From contig CBFHXE010000013.1 of assembly GCA_965659715.1 (NCBI GenBank), positions 1 to 46,000 on the forward strand: a DNA stretch of 46,000 nt, in the 5' to 3' direction. Positions 1-7,976 of the stretch are shown piece after piece. Position 1 is the stretch's first letter. Every line of letters begins with the position of its first letter. The notes below the pieces were generated by a model. That model saw only the letters and a list, made by a program, of their open reading frames with translations, did no database searches and had not been told where the DNA came from. Source of the DNA: CABZJG01 sp965659715 (GTDB taxonomy: Bacteria > Pseudomonadota > Alphaproteobacteria > Rhodobacterales > Rhodobacteraceae). A program made the translations under genes and the position numbers.

Positions 1-119
1 CGGTGATTGCCATCACGGCGATCTACGCTCTTGAGGTTCTGGTATCGTTTATCCAGGCCTATGTTTTTGCAATTCTGACGTGCGTCTATCTTAAAGACGC
101 GCTTCATCCTCATCACTAA
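1..119 (+). CDS. atpB: ATP synthase F0 subunit a, C-terminal end (partial)
   Basis: The reading frame from base 3 encodes 38 residues ending at a TAA at 117-119. They contain a hydrophobic helix (AVIAITAIYALEVLVSFIQA) and a stretch of the type FAILTCVYLKDA followed by His-rich HPHH, the usual end of the F0 a subunit. Subunit a forms the proton half-channels against the c-ring in the inner membrane. The gene runs in from outside the window. It lies 42 bases before atpE, in the normal alphaproteobacterial order a-c-b'-b. Identity rests on this short tail plus the neighbours. Confidence 0.9.
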   Translation, partial: VIAITAIYALEVLVSFIQAYVFAILTCVYLKDALHPHH

Positions 120-161
120 CTGTAATCAACACGAACTAACGACTATCTAAGGAGAAAGCCA

Positions 162-398
162 ATGGAAGGCGATATCGTACAAATGGGTGCCTATATAGGT
201 GCAGGTCTGGCATGTACAGGAATGGGCGGCGCGGCCGTCGGTGTGGGCCATGTGGTCGGCAACTTCCTCTCAGGTGCCCTGAGAAACCCATCCGCTGCAG
301 CGGGCCAAACAGCGACCATGTTTATTGGTATCGCATTTGCAGAAGCACTAGGCATCTTTTCGTTCCTGGTTGCTCTGCTGCTTATGTTTGCCGTATAA
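162..398 (+). CDS. atpE: ATP synthase F0 subunit c
   Basis: Seventy-eight residues, the usual length for a c subunit, forming a two-helix hairpin that oligomerises into the proton-driven rotor ring. The first helix carries the Gly/Ala-rich packing motif (GAGLACTGMGGAAVGVG). The polar loop reads RNPSAA. The second helix contains the proton-carrying glutamate in FAEALGIF, about residue 60. I see no extra polar ligands of a sodium-type ring, so a proton ring is inferred. The start is supported by AAGGAG seven bases upstream. It is cotranscribed with atpB, atpF' and atpF. Confidence 0.96.
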   Translation: MEGDIVQMGAYIGAGLACTGMGGAAVGVGHVVGNFLSGALRNPSAAAGQTATMFIGIAFAEALGIFSFLVALLLMFAV

Positions 399-478
399 TT
401 CACCGCGGAAATACTCCTATGGGCGGGTAAGCATGCAGATTGCTTATCCGCATCCCTCAGGTTCCGACGGAGGACAAG

Positions 479-1018
479 ATGGCATCCAATACAACAGAAG
501 CCGCAGGACACGCAGCTGACGCCTCTGCCCCGGGTATGCCGCAGCTGGACTTTTCGACCTTTGGCAACCAGATTTTCTGGCTGGTCGTTACGCTTGTCGT
601 GATCTACCTTATCCTGTCGCGCATCGCTTTGCCGCGGATCGCAGCAGTTCTGGCTGAGCGTCAGGGGACAATATCGCATGATATTGCCGCCGCAGATGAG
701 CTAAAATCCAAAGCAGCAGCTGCGGAAGAGGCTTATAACAAAGCGCTTGCTGATGCCCGTGTGGAAGCCGCGCGGATCACAGAGGCCACCAAAGCCGAGA
801 TCAAAGCCGAACTTCAGACCGCGATAGATGAAGCTGATGCGAAAATAGCTGAAAGAGCCGCCGCAAGCGAGGCGGCGATTGTAGAAATTCGTGCCAGTGC
901 TTTGGACAGCGTCGACGAAGTTGCCAAAGCGACCGCTGCGGAATTGGTCAGCGCGCTGGGCGGCAAAGCCGAGACCAAAAAGATCAACGCGGCTGTGACC
1001 GAGCAGTTGAAAGGATAA
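479..1018 (+). CDS. atpF': ATP synthase F0 subunit b'
   Basis: Encodes 179 residues. A soluble N-terminus is followed by one membrane helix around residues 28-47 (IFWLVVTLVVIYLILSRIAL) and then a long charged Ala/Glu/Lys-rich coiled coil to the end. This is the layout of the peripheral stalk. Photosynthetic and related alphaproteobacteria use a b/b' heterodimer, and the tandem copy downstream fits that. The ATG at 479 is preferred over an upstream in-frame TTG at 440 because GGAGG lies five bases before it. It assembles with b to hold F1 against subunit a. Confidence 0.93.
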   Translation: MASNTTEAAGHAADASAPGMPQLDFSTFGNQIFWLVVTLVVIYLILSRIALPRIAAVLAERQGTISHDIAAADELKSKAAAAEEAYNKALADARVEAARITEATKAEIKAELQTAIDEADAKIAERAAASEAAIVEIRASALDSVDEVAKATAAELVSALGGKAETKKINAAVTEQLKG

Positions 1019-1022
1019 ATTG

Positions 1023-1580
1023 ATGCGCTTTCTAGCTCCCTTTATTGCCCTGATGGTGGCCAGCCCCGCGCTGGCAGCATCCGGCCCTTTCATATCGCTC
1101 AAAAACACCAACTTCATTGTGCTTTTGGCGTTCATCCTCTTCATTCTGGTGCTGTTCTATTACAAAGTACCATCAATGCTGGGCGGTATGCTTGATAAGC
1201 GTGCTGAAGGCATCAAATCCGAATTGGATCAGGCGCGCGAGCTGCGCGAAGAAGCCCAGAGCATTCTGGCCTCTTACGAGCGCAAGCAAAAAGAAGTGCA
1301 AGAGCAAGCCGACCGGATTGTCGAAAGCGCCCGCAAAGATGCGCAGGCCGCCGCCGAACAAGCCAAGGAAGACCTGCGAGCTTCGGTTGCGCGCCGTATG
1401 GCAGCCGCAGAAGAGCAGATCAGCTCAGCCCAAGCCTCGGTTGAAAGAGAAGTGCGCGACAAAGCGATTGGTGTGGCCATTGCGGCTGCGCGCGACGTGA
1501 TCGCAGCGCAAATGACAGCAGCTAGCGCCAACAAGTTGATCGACGGCGCAATCTCCGAGGTGGACGCCAAGCTGCACTAA
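1023..1580 (+). CDS. atpF: ATP synthase F0 subunit b
   Basis: Encodes 185 residues. A signal-like segment (MRFLAPFIALMVASPALAAS) precedes the membrane helix (about residues 32-48) and a long charged coiled coil. A cleavable-looking N-terminus is common on this paralogue in Rhodobacteraceae. The ATG at 1023 follows the b' stop codon by four bases; an overlapping TTG at 1020 is less likely. It forms the peripheral stalk with b'. As the last gene of this F0 operon it is followed by a hairpin terminator about 30 bases downstream. F1 genes are not in view, as usual for organisms with separate F0 and F1 operons. Confidence 0.93.
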   Translation: MRFLAPFIALMVASPALAASGPFISLKNTNFIVLLAFILFILVLFYYKVPSMLGGMLDKRAEGIKSELDQARELREEAQSILASYERKQKEVQEQADRIVESARKDAQAAAEQAKEDLRASVARRMAAAEEQISSAQASVEREVRDKAIGVAIAAARDVIAAQMTAASANKLIDGAISEVDAKLH

Positions 1581-1607
1581 GCTGGCTTTATCTTTACTCA
1601 CAGATCA

Positions 1608-1645
1608 AAAAGGCCCGGGAATTGTCCCGAGCCTTTTGCTTTTTA
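1608..1645. terminator. Bidirectional intrinsic terminator between atpF and soeC
   Basis: Thirteen-base arms AAAAGGCCCGGGA (1608-1620) and TCCCGAGCCTTTT (1625-1637) pair with one mismatch around a four-base loop. T-rich sequence follows on the + strand, and an A-run on the left gives a U-tract for - strand transcripts. It sits between two convergent operons, so it can end both. Confidence 0.8.
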
Positions 1646-1723
1646 TCGAAAAGATGTGGTTGCGCTTTGGGCGGTATCGCATATGCAGCGAAACACAGCA
1701 GACGTAACCTGCTCTATTCGGGG

Positions 1724-2596
1724 TTAGCGTTTGCCGTAATAAAGCCCAACCACATGTTCGGCTTGGGCGAAGAACAGCCAGCGCGACACGAAAAGCCCCG
1801 CCACATGGGCAATCACGGCCACCAGTGCAATCCAATGGGTGAATGGTATTGATAGCAGCGCTACAGGCATTCCGATCATCAAAACAAGCGCTATAAAGCG
1901 CAGCTTTGAGGCATGCTTGCGGCCGACCACATGGACAAATTCCTTCAGCAGATAGTTGGTGCCGGTATGCGGCGGCTCAAACGCGCGCACAGTACCGGTT
2001 TCGCCAAGTCCGGTGGCAGTGGCCAGCGATGTACCGCTTTGCGCCAAAGCCCGATCACCGGTAATCCAGTAGGCCACCTGTACAATGCCGGCCGCCATCA
2101 GCAGCATCAAGGCGGAGCTGATCTGACCAGACAGCAGCCCGCCGCCGGCCAAAGACAGGGTTAGAAACAAAAGCGGCGTTAGTCTGGTGTTCCAGCGCGG
2201 CACTGTTTTTAATTGCCCGTATATCATTGAAGTGGCAAACACCGTGGCCAATGACAAAAGCGCACCGAGCCAGCCCAAAGGCGCCACGGCCACGCCAAAA
2301 AAGACAAGGCCTGCCCCGTAAGCGGCCATCACCAGCAGCGCGCCAACGGAAAGCCACGCTTCACGGCTGAGCCAGCTGGTTTTCCATTGGGTGAAAGCTT
2401 TCAGCGCACGCTCTGGATGACCGAGGTGAAAGGTTGAGGCCAAAAGCCCGCCCACTGCGAGCAAATAGGCGATGGCAAAAAACACGAAAGCCACAAGGCC
2501 GGTGGGCGCGGGCATACCTAAACCAAGGAAGGTCAAAAGCCCAAAGCCAAGGCCGGACAGAGATGTAAATATAATGACAGAGGGGGCCGGATGCAT
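1724..2596 (-). CDS. soeC: DmsC-type membrane anchor of sulfite-oxidising molybdoenzyme (SoeC)
   Basis: 290 residues, almost entirely hydrophobic with about eight predicted helices, matching the DmsC/NrfD-like anchor subunits of molybdoenzyme complexes. The family anchors the catalytic and iron-sulfur subunits on the cytoplasmic face and exchanges electrons with quinone. Conserved-looking features include a histidine in STFHLGHPERAL near residue 60 and an HP-rich N-terminus. Its start overlaps the soeB stop by one base (TGATG), so translation is coupled. With a Tat-less catalytic subunit and the taurine context this fits cytoplasmic sulfite dehydrogenase SoeABC better than a DMSO reductase; that assignment is by context. 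Confidence 0.85.
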   Translation of the reverse strand: MHPAPSVIIFTSLSGLGFGLLTFLGLGMPAPTGLVAFVFFAIAYLLAVGGLLASTFHLGHPERALKAFTQWKTSWLSREAWLSVGALLVMAAYGAGLVFFGVAVAPLGWLGALLSLATVFATSMIYGQLKTVPRWNTRLTPLLFLTLSLAGGGLLSGQISSALMLLMAAGIVQVAYWITGDRALAQSGTSLATATGLGETGTVRAFEPPHTGTNYLLKEFVHVVGRKHASKLRFIALVLMIGMPVALLSIPFTHWIALVAVIAHVAGLFVSRWLFFAQAEHVVGLYYGKR

Positions 2597-3342
2597 CAGG
2601 GGGTCTCCAGTGTTTTGTCAAGCCAGGCCATAAAGCCCTTGGATTCTTTGGCAACCGGTTCCAGCAACGGGGCCAGAATATCAATCTCTCCGATCTGATC
2701 TTTGGGCCGCGGAGGCAGGTATTTGTTCACCGGTTTGGTTCCTTGTTCCGGCATAAGGTCCATCCCCCCACGCTCGGCCGTTAGAACGCTAACGTTACTT
2801 TCAGGATCTGCAAAGTCCCCAAAGTGCCGCGCCCCGGCAGGGCAGGTGCGCACACAGGCCGGCTCGCGGTCTTCTTCGGGCAGGTTTTCATTGTAAATCC
2901 GGTCCACACAAAGCGTGCATTTTTTCATCACCCCTTCTGCGGCATCAAGCTCGCGGGCGCCGTAGGGGCAAGCCCAAGCGCAAAGCCCACAGCCAATGCA
3001 ATCGCTTTCATTGACAAGAACAATACCGTCCTCGACCCGCTTGTAACTGGCGCCGGTCGGGCAGACAGTGACGCAGGGGGCGTCTTCACAATGCAGACAG
3101 GATTTCGGAAAATGCACCAGCTGTGCAGCACCTTCGGGCGGCTGCACCTCATAAGAATGCACACGGTTTAAAAATGTGCCGCTTGGATTGGCGCCATAGG
3201 CGCTTTGATCGCTGAGCGGTGCGCCATAGTTTTCCGTATTCCACCCTTTGCAGCTGATCACACAGGCGTGACAGCCGACACAGGTATCAAGATCAATTAC
3301 CAATCCTAGCTTGCGGTCCGTTTTTGCTGGCAGTTCGGTCAT
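2596..3342 (-). CDS. soeB: Iron-sulfur subunit of sulfite-oxidising molybdoenzyme (SoeB)
   Basis: 248 residues with four cysteine groups typical of DmsB/NrfC-type ferredoxin subunits. They are CVGCHACVISC (from residue 21), CLHCEDAPCVTVC, CIGCGLCAWAC and a late CTLC ... CVRTC pair, together able to bind four [4Fe-4S] clusters. It would pass electrons from the Mo subunit to the membrane anchor. The ATG at 3342 is chosen because it overlaps the soeA stop as ATGA; in-frame codons further upstream lie inside soeA. There is no signal sequence, consistent with a cytoplasmic location. Confidence 0.88.
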   Translation of the reverse strand: MTELPAKTDRKLGLVIDLDTCVGCHACVISCKGWNTENYGAPLSDQSAYGANPSGTFLNRVHSYEVQPPEGAAQLVHFPKSCLHCEDAPCVTVCPTGASYKRVEDGIVLVNESDCIGCGLCAWACPYGARELDAAEGVMKKCTLCVDRIYNENLPEEDREPACVRTCPAGARHFGDFADPESNVSVLTAERGGMDLMPEQGTKPVNKYLPPRPKDQIGEIDILAPLLEPVAKESKGFMAWLDKTLETP

Positions 3343-6143
3343 TTCCCTACCTTCCACTTCAATGTGTCCGGGCCTTGTCCCACAGGGGAAACAAGAGTGT
3401 CAAAACTTGGCTGGCTTTCTGGCCAGGCAGAGGCCTTTTCAATCTTGACCCGAAGGTCAAACCACGCGGCCTGACCGGTGATCGGGTCTGAATTGGCCCA
3501 GCGCAAACCGTCGCCTTTGGGCGGCAAAAGCTCATGGATCAGATGATTGAGCAAAAAGCCTTTGGTCGCCTCGGGGGCTTTTTCATCAAGCGCCCATGCG
3601 CCTTTGCGCTTACCGATCGCATTCCATGTCCAGACGGTATTTTCATTCAGGGCCGCCATTTCCATCACTGGAACTGTAATCTCGCCATGCGCCGAGCTGA
3701 CTTTGGCCCAGTCTCCATCGCGCAAATCATGTGCGCGCATCAGTTTGGTGGGCAAATAGAGGGGGTTCACCCCGTGGATTTGGCGCAGCCAAGCATTTTG
3801 CGTGCCCCAGCTGTGGTACATGGCCATTGGCCGCTGGGTCAGTGCATGAACGGGGTATTCGTCGGGGTCGACATGACTGTCTTCAAAGGGTGGATACCAG
3901 ATTGGCAAGGGATCGAGGGTTGATTTAATCCGCTCGCGCAGATGATCGGGGGGCTGACGATCGCCATGGCCTTCTGCGGCGCGTTGGAATTTGCGCATCG
4001 GTTCGACATAAAGCTGAAACAGATAGGGCTGCGGGCTGTCGTATAGCCCTATGTCCACTGCCCAGTCCTGATAGGCTGCATTCCAAGGCTTGTAATAGTT
4101 TGCCCCGGCTGGAATATGTTCAACAAAGAAGCCGCCATTTTCAATATAGCGGTCAAGCTGTTCAGAGTTTACATCACCGCGCCCGCTTTGGCTGCCATCA
4201 CCGCGAAATCCGGCCAGAGGCCCGATCCCCGGTTTGCGGATATGATTAACGATGTAATCGGCATAATCATCATATTTCTGGCTGCCGTCTTCATTGACAA
4301 AGCCCGGCAAACCTAGCCGTGCGCCCAGATCGCATAGCACTGACTGAAATCCGCGCACATCGCGGTCCGGCTCAATCACCGGCCAGCGGATTGCATCTGC
4401 TGCGGCATCGGCTTCGCAAATTGGCCGATCAAGCAGGCTGATACAGTCGTGCCGTTCAAGATAGGTGGTATCGGGCAGGACCAGATCGGCATAGGCCACC
4501 ATTTCGGACGAGTAGGCATCCGAATAGATGATGTTCGGGATCACATAATTGCCGCTCTCATCCGTATCGGTGAGCATATCGATCACGCCGCTTGTATTCA
4601 TCGAGCTGTTCCATGACATGTTGGCCATATACATGAACAGCGTGTCGATTTTATAGGGATCACCGGCGTGGGCGTTTGAGATCACCATATGCATGAGCCC
4701 ATGGGCCGACATGGGGTTTTCCCACGTGAACGCCTTATCAATGCGGGCCGGGCTGCCGTCGTCTTTGAGTGCCAGATCCTCGGGTCCATGCACAAAGCCC
4801 AGATGTGGGCCATCAAGCGGCGCGCCGGGCGTCACTTTGCAATGCGGCTTTGGATGAATTTCAGCCGGTTTTGGGTAGGGCGGCTTAAAACGAAAGCCGC
4901 CGGGCACTTCGACCGTGCCAAGGAGTATTTGCAGGATATGCAGGGCGCGGCAGGTTTGAAAGCCGTTGGAATGGGCCGAGATGCCGCGCATGGAATGAAA
5001 GCTCACCGGGCGGCCAACCATTTTTTCATGTTGCTCACCGCGAAAATCTGTCCAAGGCTGATCCAGCTCAAAGGCTTCTTCAAAGGCTACACGGGCAAGC
5101 TCGGCCGCAATCGCGCGGATTTTGCCAGCAGAAATACCGGTCTTTTCGCTGACCGCTTCGGGGGCGTATTGGGGGTCGAGATAGCGCTCGATCATATGTT
5201 GAAAGACACTGCGATGGGTTTGCGCCCCGTCACTATGCGTGCCCCGAAGGTCAGGGCGAACGCCTTTCTGGTCAAAGGCTGTCAACGCGCCGGTCACGCG
5301 GTCAATCACCAGCTGTTCGCCATCGCCGTCACGCAGCAACAAACCGGTTTCTGAATCCACTAAAACGGGGGCGTTGGTGTATTGCGCCAGATAGTTCAGA
5401 TCAATTTTACCGGCTTTCAGCAGCTCATGCACCAGCGCCAGAATAAACAGCCCATCGGTGCCCGGGGTAATCCCCACCCAATCGTCGGCGACCGCATTAT
5501 AGCCCGAGCGAATGGGATTAACGCCGATCACCTTGGCGCCGCGGGCTTTTATTTTACCGATGCCCATTTTAATCGGATTGCTGTCGTGATCTTCTGCCAC
5601 GCCAAACAGCATGAAAAGCTTGGTGTGATCCCAGTCGGGCTGGCCGAATTCCCAAAACGCCCCGCCCATGGTGTAAATGCCCGCAGCCGCCATATTCACG
5701 CTGCAAAATCCGCCATGCGCGGCATAATTGGGGGTGCCAAAATTCTGCGCCCAGAAACTGGTAAAGGACTGTGACTGATCACGGCCTGTAAAGAACGCCA
5801 GCTTTTCGGGGTTTTTTTCACGCACCGGCTTGAGCAAGCCGACCGCCATATCAAGCGCTTCGTCCCAGCTGATTTCTTCAAACTGGCCTGAGCCGCGTGG
5901 GCCGACCCGTTTGAGCGGGGCGCGCAACCGCGAGGGGGCATTAACCTGCATGATGCCGGCGCTGCCTTTGGCGCATAGAACGCCTTGGTTGACCGGGTGA
6001 TCGCGGTTACCTTCGATATAGGCAACTTGTCCTTCTTTCATATGGACATTTATGCCGCACCGGCAGGCGCACATGTAACAGGTTGTTTTGCGTATCTCGT
6101 CTGACACTTTTGGCGAAGTGTCTAAAGATGGCTGTGATTTCAT
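3339..6143 (-). CDS. soeA: Molybdopterin catalytic subunit, sulfite dehydrogenase SoeA
   Basis: 934 residues of the bis-MGD molybdopterin oxidoreductase (DMSO reductase) superfamily. The N-terminus binds one [4Fe-4S] cluster through Cys22, Cys25, Cys29 and Cys57 (CYMCACRC ... LCAKG). The molybdopterin domain follows and a dinucleotide-binding domain ends the protein. There is no twin-arginine signal, so it should face the cytoplasm, as known for SoeA of Allochromatium and roseobacters and unlike periplasmic DmsA. The start has GGGAG nine bases upstream. It lies 30 bases after the tauE stop in the xsc-pta-tauE-soeABC run, so it likely oxidises the sulfite Xsc releases to sulfate. The substrate is inferred from context; other cytoplasmic Mo enzymes of the group cannot be excluded by reading. 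Confidence 0.85.
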   Translation of the reverse strand: MKSQPSLDTSPKVSDEIRKTTCYMCACRCGINVHMKEGQVAYIEGNRDHPVNQGVLCAKGSAGIMQVNAPSRLRAPLKRVGPRGSGQFEEISWDEALDMAVGLLKPVREKNPEKLAFFTGRDQSQSFTSFWAQNFGTPNYAAHGGFCSVNMAAAGIYTMGGAFWEFGQPDWDHTKLFMLFGVAEDHDSNPIKMGIGKIKARGAKVIGVNPIRSGYNAVADDWVGITPGTDGLFILALVHELLKAGKIDLNYLAQYTNAPVLVDSETGLLLRDGDGEQLVIDRVTGALTAFDQKGVRPDLRGTHSDGAQTHRSVFQHMIERYLDPQYAPEAVSEKTGISAGKIRAIAAELARVAFEEAFELDQPWTDFRGEQHEKMVGRPVSFHSMRGISAHSNGFQTCRALHILQILLGTVEVPGGFRFKPPYPKPAEIHPKPHCKVTPGAPLDGPHLGFVHGPEDLALKDDGSPARIDKAFTWENPMSAHGLMHMVISNAHAGDPYKIDTLFMYMANMSWNSSMNTSGVIDMLTDTDESGNYVIPNIIYSDAYSSEMVAYADLVLPDTTYLERHDCISLLDRPICEADAAADAIRWPVIEPDRDVRGFQSVLCDLGARLGLPGFVNEDGSQKYDDYADYIVNHIRKPGIGPLAGFRGDGSQSGRGDVNSEQLDRYIENGGFFVEHIPAGANYYKPWNAAYQDWAVDIGLYDSPQPYLFQLYVEPMRKFQRAAEGHGDRQPPDHLRERIKSTLDPLPIWYPPFEDSHVDPDEYPVHALTQRPMAMYHSWGTQNAWLRQIHGVNPLYLPTKLMRAHDLRDGDWAKVSSAHGEITVPVMEMAALNENTVWTWNAIGKRKGAWALDEKAPEATKGFLLNHLIHELLPPKGDGLRWANSDPITGQAAWFDLRVKIEKASAWPESQPSFDTLVSPVGQGPDTLKWKVGK

Positions 6144-6173
6144 CAGTTTATGCTCCCAAGATCCTTTTCGGAT

Positions 6174-6923
6174 TCATATTCCCATCCGCACCAATCCCGT
6201 AAGTGCAAGGCCAATCAAAAGCAAAAGGCAAAAGGGACGATAGAAGGGTTCTAGCTTTGAAATAAAGAATTTTTTCCCCAAGTACACCCCCAATGTGGCG
6301 GGAATTGCGAGAATTACGCCGCGTAGTGCCGCACGCTGATCCATGACTCCATAGGCAATCAAAATCAGTAGAGAAATAGCACCGGACAAGAATAAAAACA
6401 CCACCAGTGTGGCGCGCATCTGGCGCGCTGGCTCTTGGCTGACAAGAACGTAAAGCGCCACCACCATACCGCCGATACTGGCCAGTCCGGTGGCGATACC
6501 AGCGCACACGCCAACCCCCAAGTGCCCTTTTGGATTGGCCAGAAAATCTAGCTTTATCTTACCTAAAAGTAAGGCTGCCAAAGTGGCGATACAGCCCAGC
6601 GCAATGGCTTGGGACAGGGCCACCGACACATGGGTGGTTAGATATAGCCCAAGCGGAAGCCCAAGGCTCGAGCCAACAACAAGCGTGATCGCCAAGCGTC
6701 GATCTGCGTCCTTCCAGCCGCCGCGGATCATCATCAATCCAGCGCATAGCTCAAGCCACCAGCATACGGGTATAAGCTCGATGGGTGGAATAATCAGCGC
6801 TGCTGATGCCATCACCAGCGCCGAGAACGCAAATCCGGAAAACCCGCGCACAATCCCCGCCAGCAGACAAATCAAGGCGACAATCCAAAACTGATTTTCC
6901 GAAAGGCTAAGCAATGAGGTCAT
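6174..6923 (-). CDS. tauE: TSUP-family sulfite exporter (TauE/SafE type)
   Basis: 249 residues with about eight hydrophobic helices and the TSUP-family pattern of an N-terminal repeat (LAGIVRGFSGFAFSALVMA) echoed in the second half (VCAGIATGLASIGGMVVAL). TauE/SafE permeases export sulfite, sulfoacetate or related organosulfonate anions. It lies 25 bases after pta and 30 before soeA on the same strand, inside the taurine dissimilation operon. A role in relieving toxic cytoplasmic sulfite from the Xsc reaction is therefore the simplest reading. Export and oxidation by SoeABC would be parallel outlets. Confidence 0.85.
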   Translation of the reverse strand: MTSLLSLSENQFWIVALICLLAGIVRGFSGFAFSALVMASAALIIPPIELIPVCWWLELCAGLMMIRGGWKDADRRLAITLVVGSSLGLPLGLYLTTHVSVALSQAIALGCIATLAALLLGKIKLDFLANPKGHLGVGVCAGIATGLASIGGMVVALYVLVSQEPARQMRATLVVFLFLSGAISLLILIAYGVMDQRAALRGVILAIPATLGVYLGKKFFISKLEPFYRPFCLLLLIGLALTGLVRMGI

Positions 6924-6948
6924 TAGGCTTTGCGCCCGTAAAAAGCCA

Positions 6949-7974
6949 TTATAATGCGCTCAGATGTTGCATCACCGTGACGGCAATCATTTGCAGCACA
7001 TCTTGGCTTGTGCAGCCGCGTGACAGATCATTGGCCGGTTTTGCCAAGCCCTGCAAGATCGGGCCAATTGCGGTGGCACCGCCCATGCGCTGGGTGATTT
7101 TATAGCCAATGTTGCCCGCGTCCAAATTGGGAAATACCATCACATTGGCCGCGCCTGCCACCTGTGATCCGGGGGCTTTGGCCGCCCCGACACCTGCATC
7201 AAAAGCGGCATCAAACTGTAGCTCGCCATCAATGGGCAAAGAGGGATGCGCTTTTCGGGCCAGCTCGGTTGCCTGCTGCACTTTATTAACGGACGAATGC
7301 GCTGCGCTTCCTTTGGTGGAAAACGACAGCATCGCCACCTTTGGCTCTTGTTGCAGAAGATCGCGGCAGGACTGCGCCGCCATTGCCGCTATCTCGGCAA
7401 GCTCATGCGCATCCGGATCAATCACCAAGCCGCAGTCCGAATAAACCATGGCCTGACTTTGCGGCGGAAACATCAAAAAACAGCTCGAAACCAAGGCTGT
7501 GCCTTTGGCTTTGCCGATGACTTGAAGCGCCGCGCGCACCACGTTGGATGTGGTTTCAACTGCGCCGCCAACAGTGCCGTGGGCGCGGCCAAGATGCATC
7601 AAAAGGGCCGCATATATCAGCGGCTCTTGCACCGCGGTTGTGGACTCTTGGGGCGTTATGCCTTTGTGTTTGCGCAGCTGATAAAACGCATCGGCTAAGG
7701 TAGCGCTAAGATCAGATCCCGCAGGATCATGGATCGCCATGCTCCCGCTTTCGCACCCGCCTGCCGCAGTGAGGGCGCGGCGCACATCAGCGCGTGGACC
7801 AATAAGAATGATGTCGGCAATTTTAGCGGCTTCAGCCGCAAGCGCGCCGGCAACCACACGGGGGTCGCTGCCTTCGCTTAGGGCTATAATTGGGCGCGCA
7901 GCGGAAGCCAGCTTGGCCACCTGCGCTGCGGCCAAAGCCGCAGGCAGGGTGCCACTGTTTTGCGCTGCGTTCAT
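6949..7974 (-). CDS. pta: Phosphate acetyltransferase
   Basis: 341 residues, the size of the single-domain Pta family that converts acetyl phosphate and CoA to acetyl-CoA. Recognisable segments are an early ALSEGSDPRVV, the glycine-rich GTVGGAVETTSNVVRAAL, MLSFSTKGSA and the C-terminal AANVMVFPNLDAGNIGYK with RMGGATAIGPILQG. It begins two bases after the xsc stop, so it is tightly coupled to the enzyme that supplies its acetyl phosphate. This brings taurine carbon into central metabolism without a kinase. No acetate kinase gene is beside it. Confidence 0.95.
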   Translation of the reverse strand: MNAAQNSGTLPAALAAAQVAKLASAARPIIALSEGSDPRVVAGALAAEAAKIADIILIGPRADVRRALTAAGGCESGSMAIHDPAGSDLSATLADAFYQLRKHKGITPQESTTAVQEPLIYAALLMHLGRAHGTVGGAVETTSNVVRAALQVIGKAKGTALVSSCFLMFPPQSQAMVYSDCGLVIDPDAHELAEIAAMAAQSCRDLLQQEPKVAMLSFSTKGSAAHSSVNKVQQATELARKAHPSLPIDGELQFDAAFDAGVGAAKAPGSQVAGAANVMVFPNLDAGNIGYKITQRMGGATAIGPILQGLAKPANDLSRGCTSQDVLQMIAVTVMQHLSAL

Positions 7975-7976
7975 TT

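Noticed and set aside
1724..6143. Periplasmic DMSO reductase (DmsABC) as the name of the molybdoenzyme
   Set aside because: The catalytic subunit has no twin-arginine signal and sits behind xsc-pta-tauE, so cytoplasmic sulfite dehydrogenase is the better reading, though a tree would be needed to prove it.
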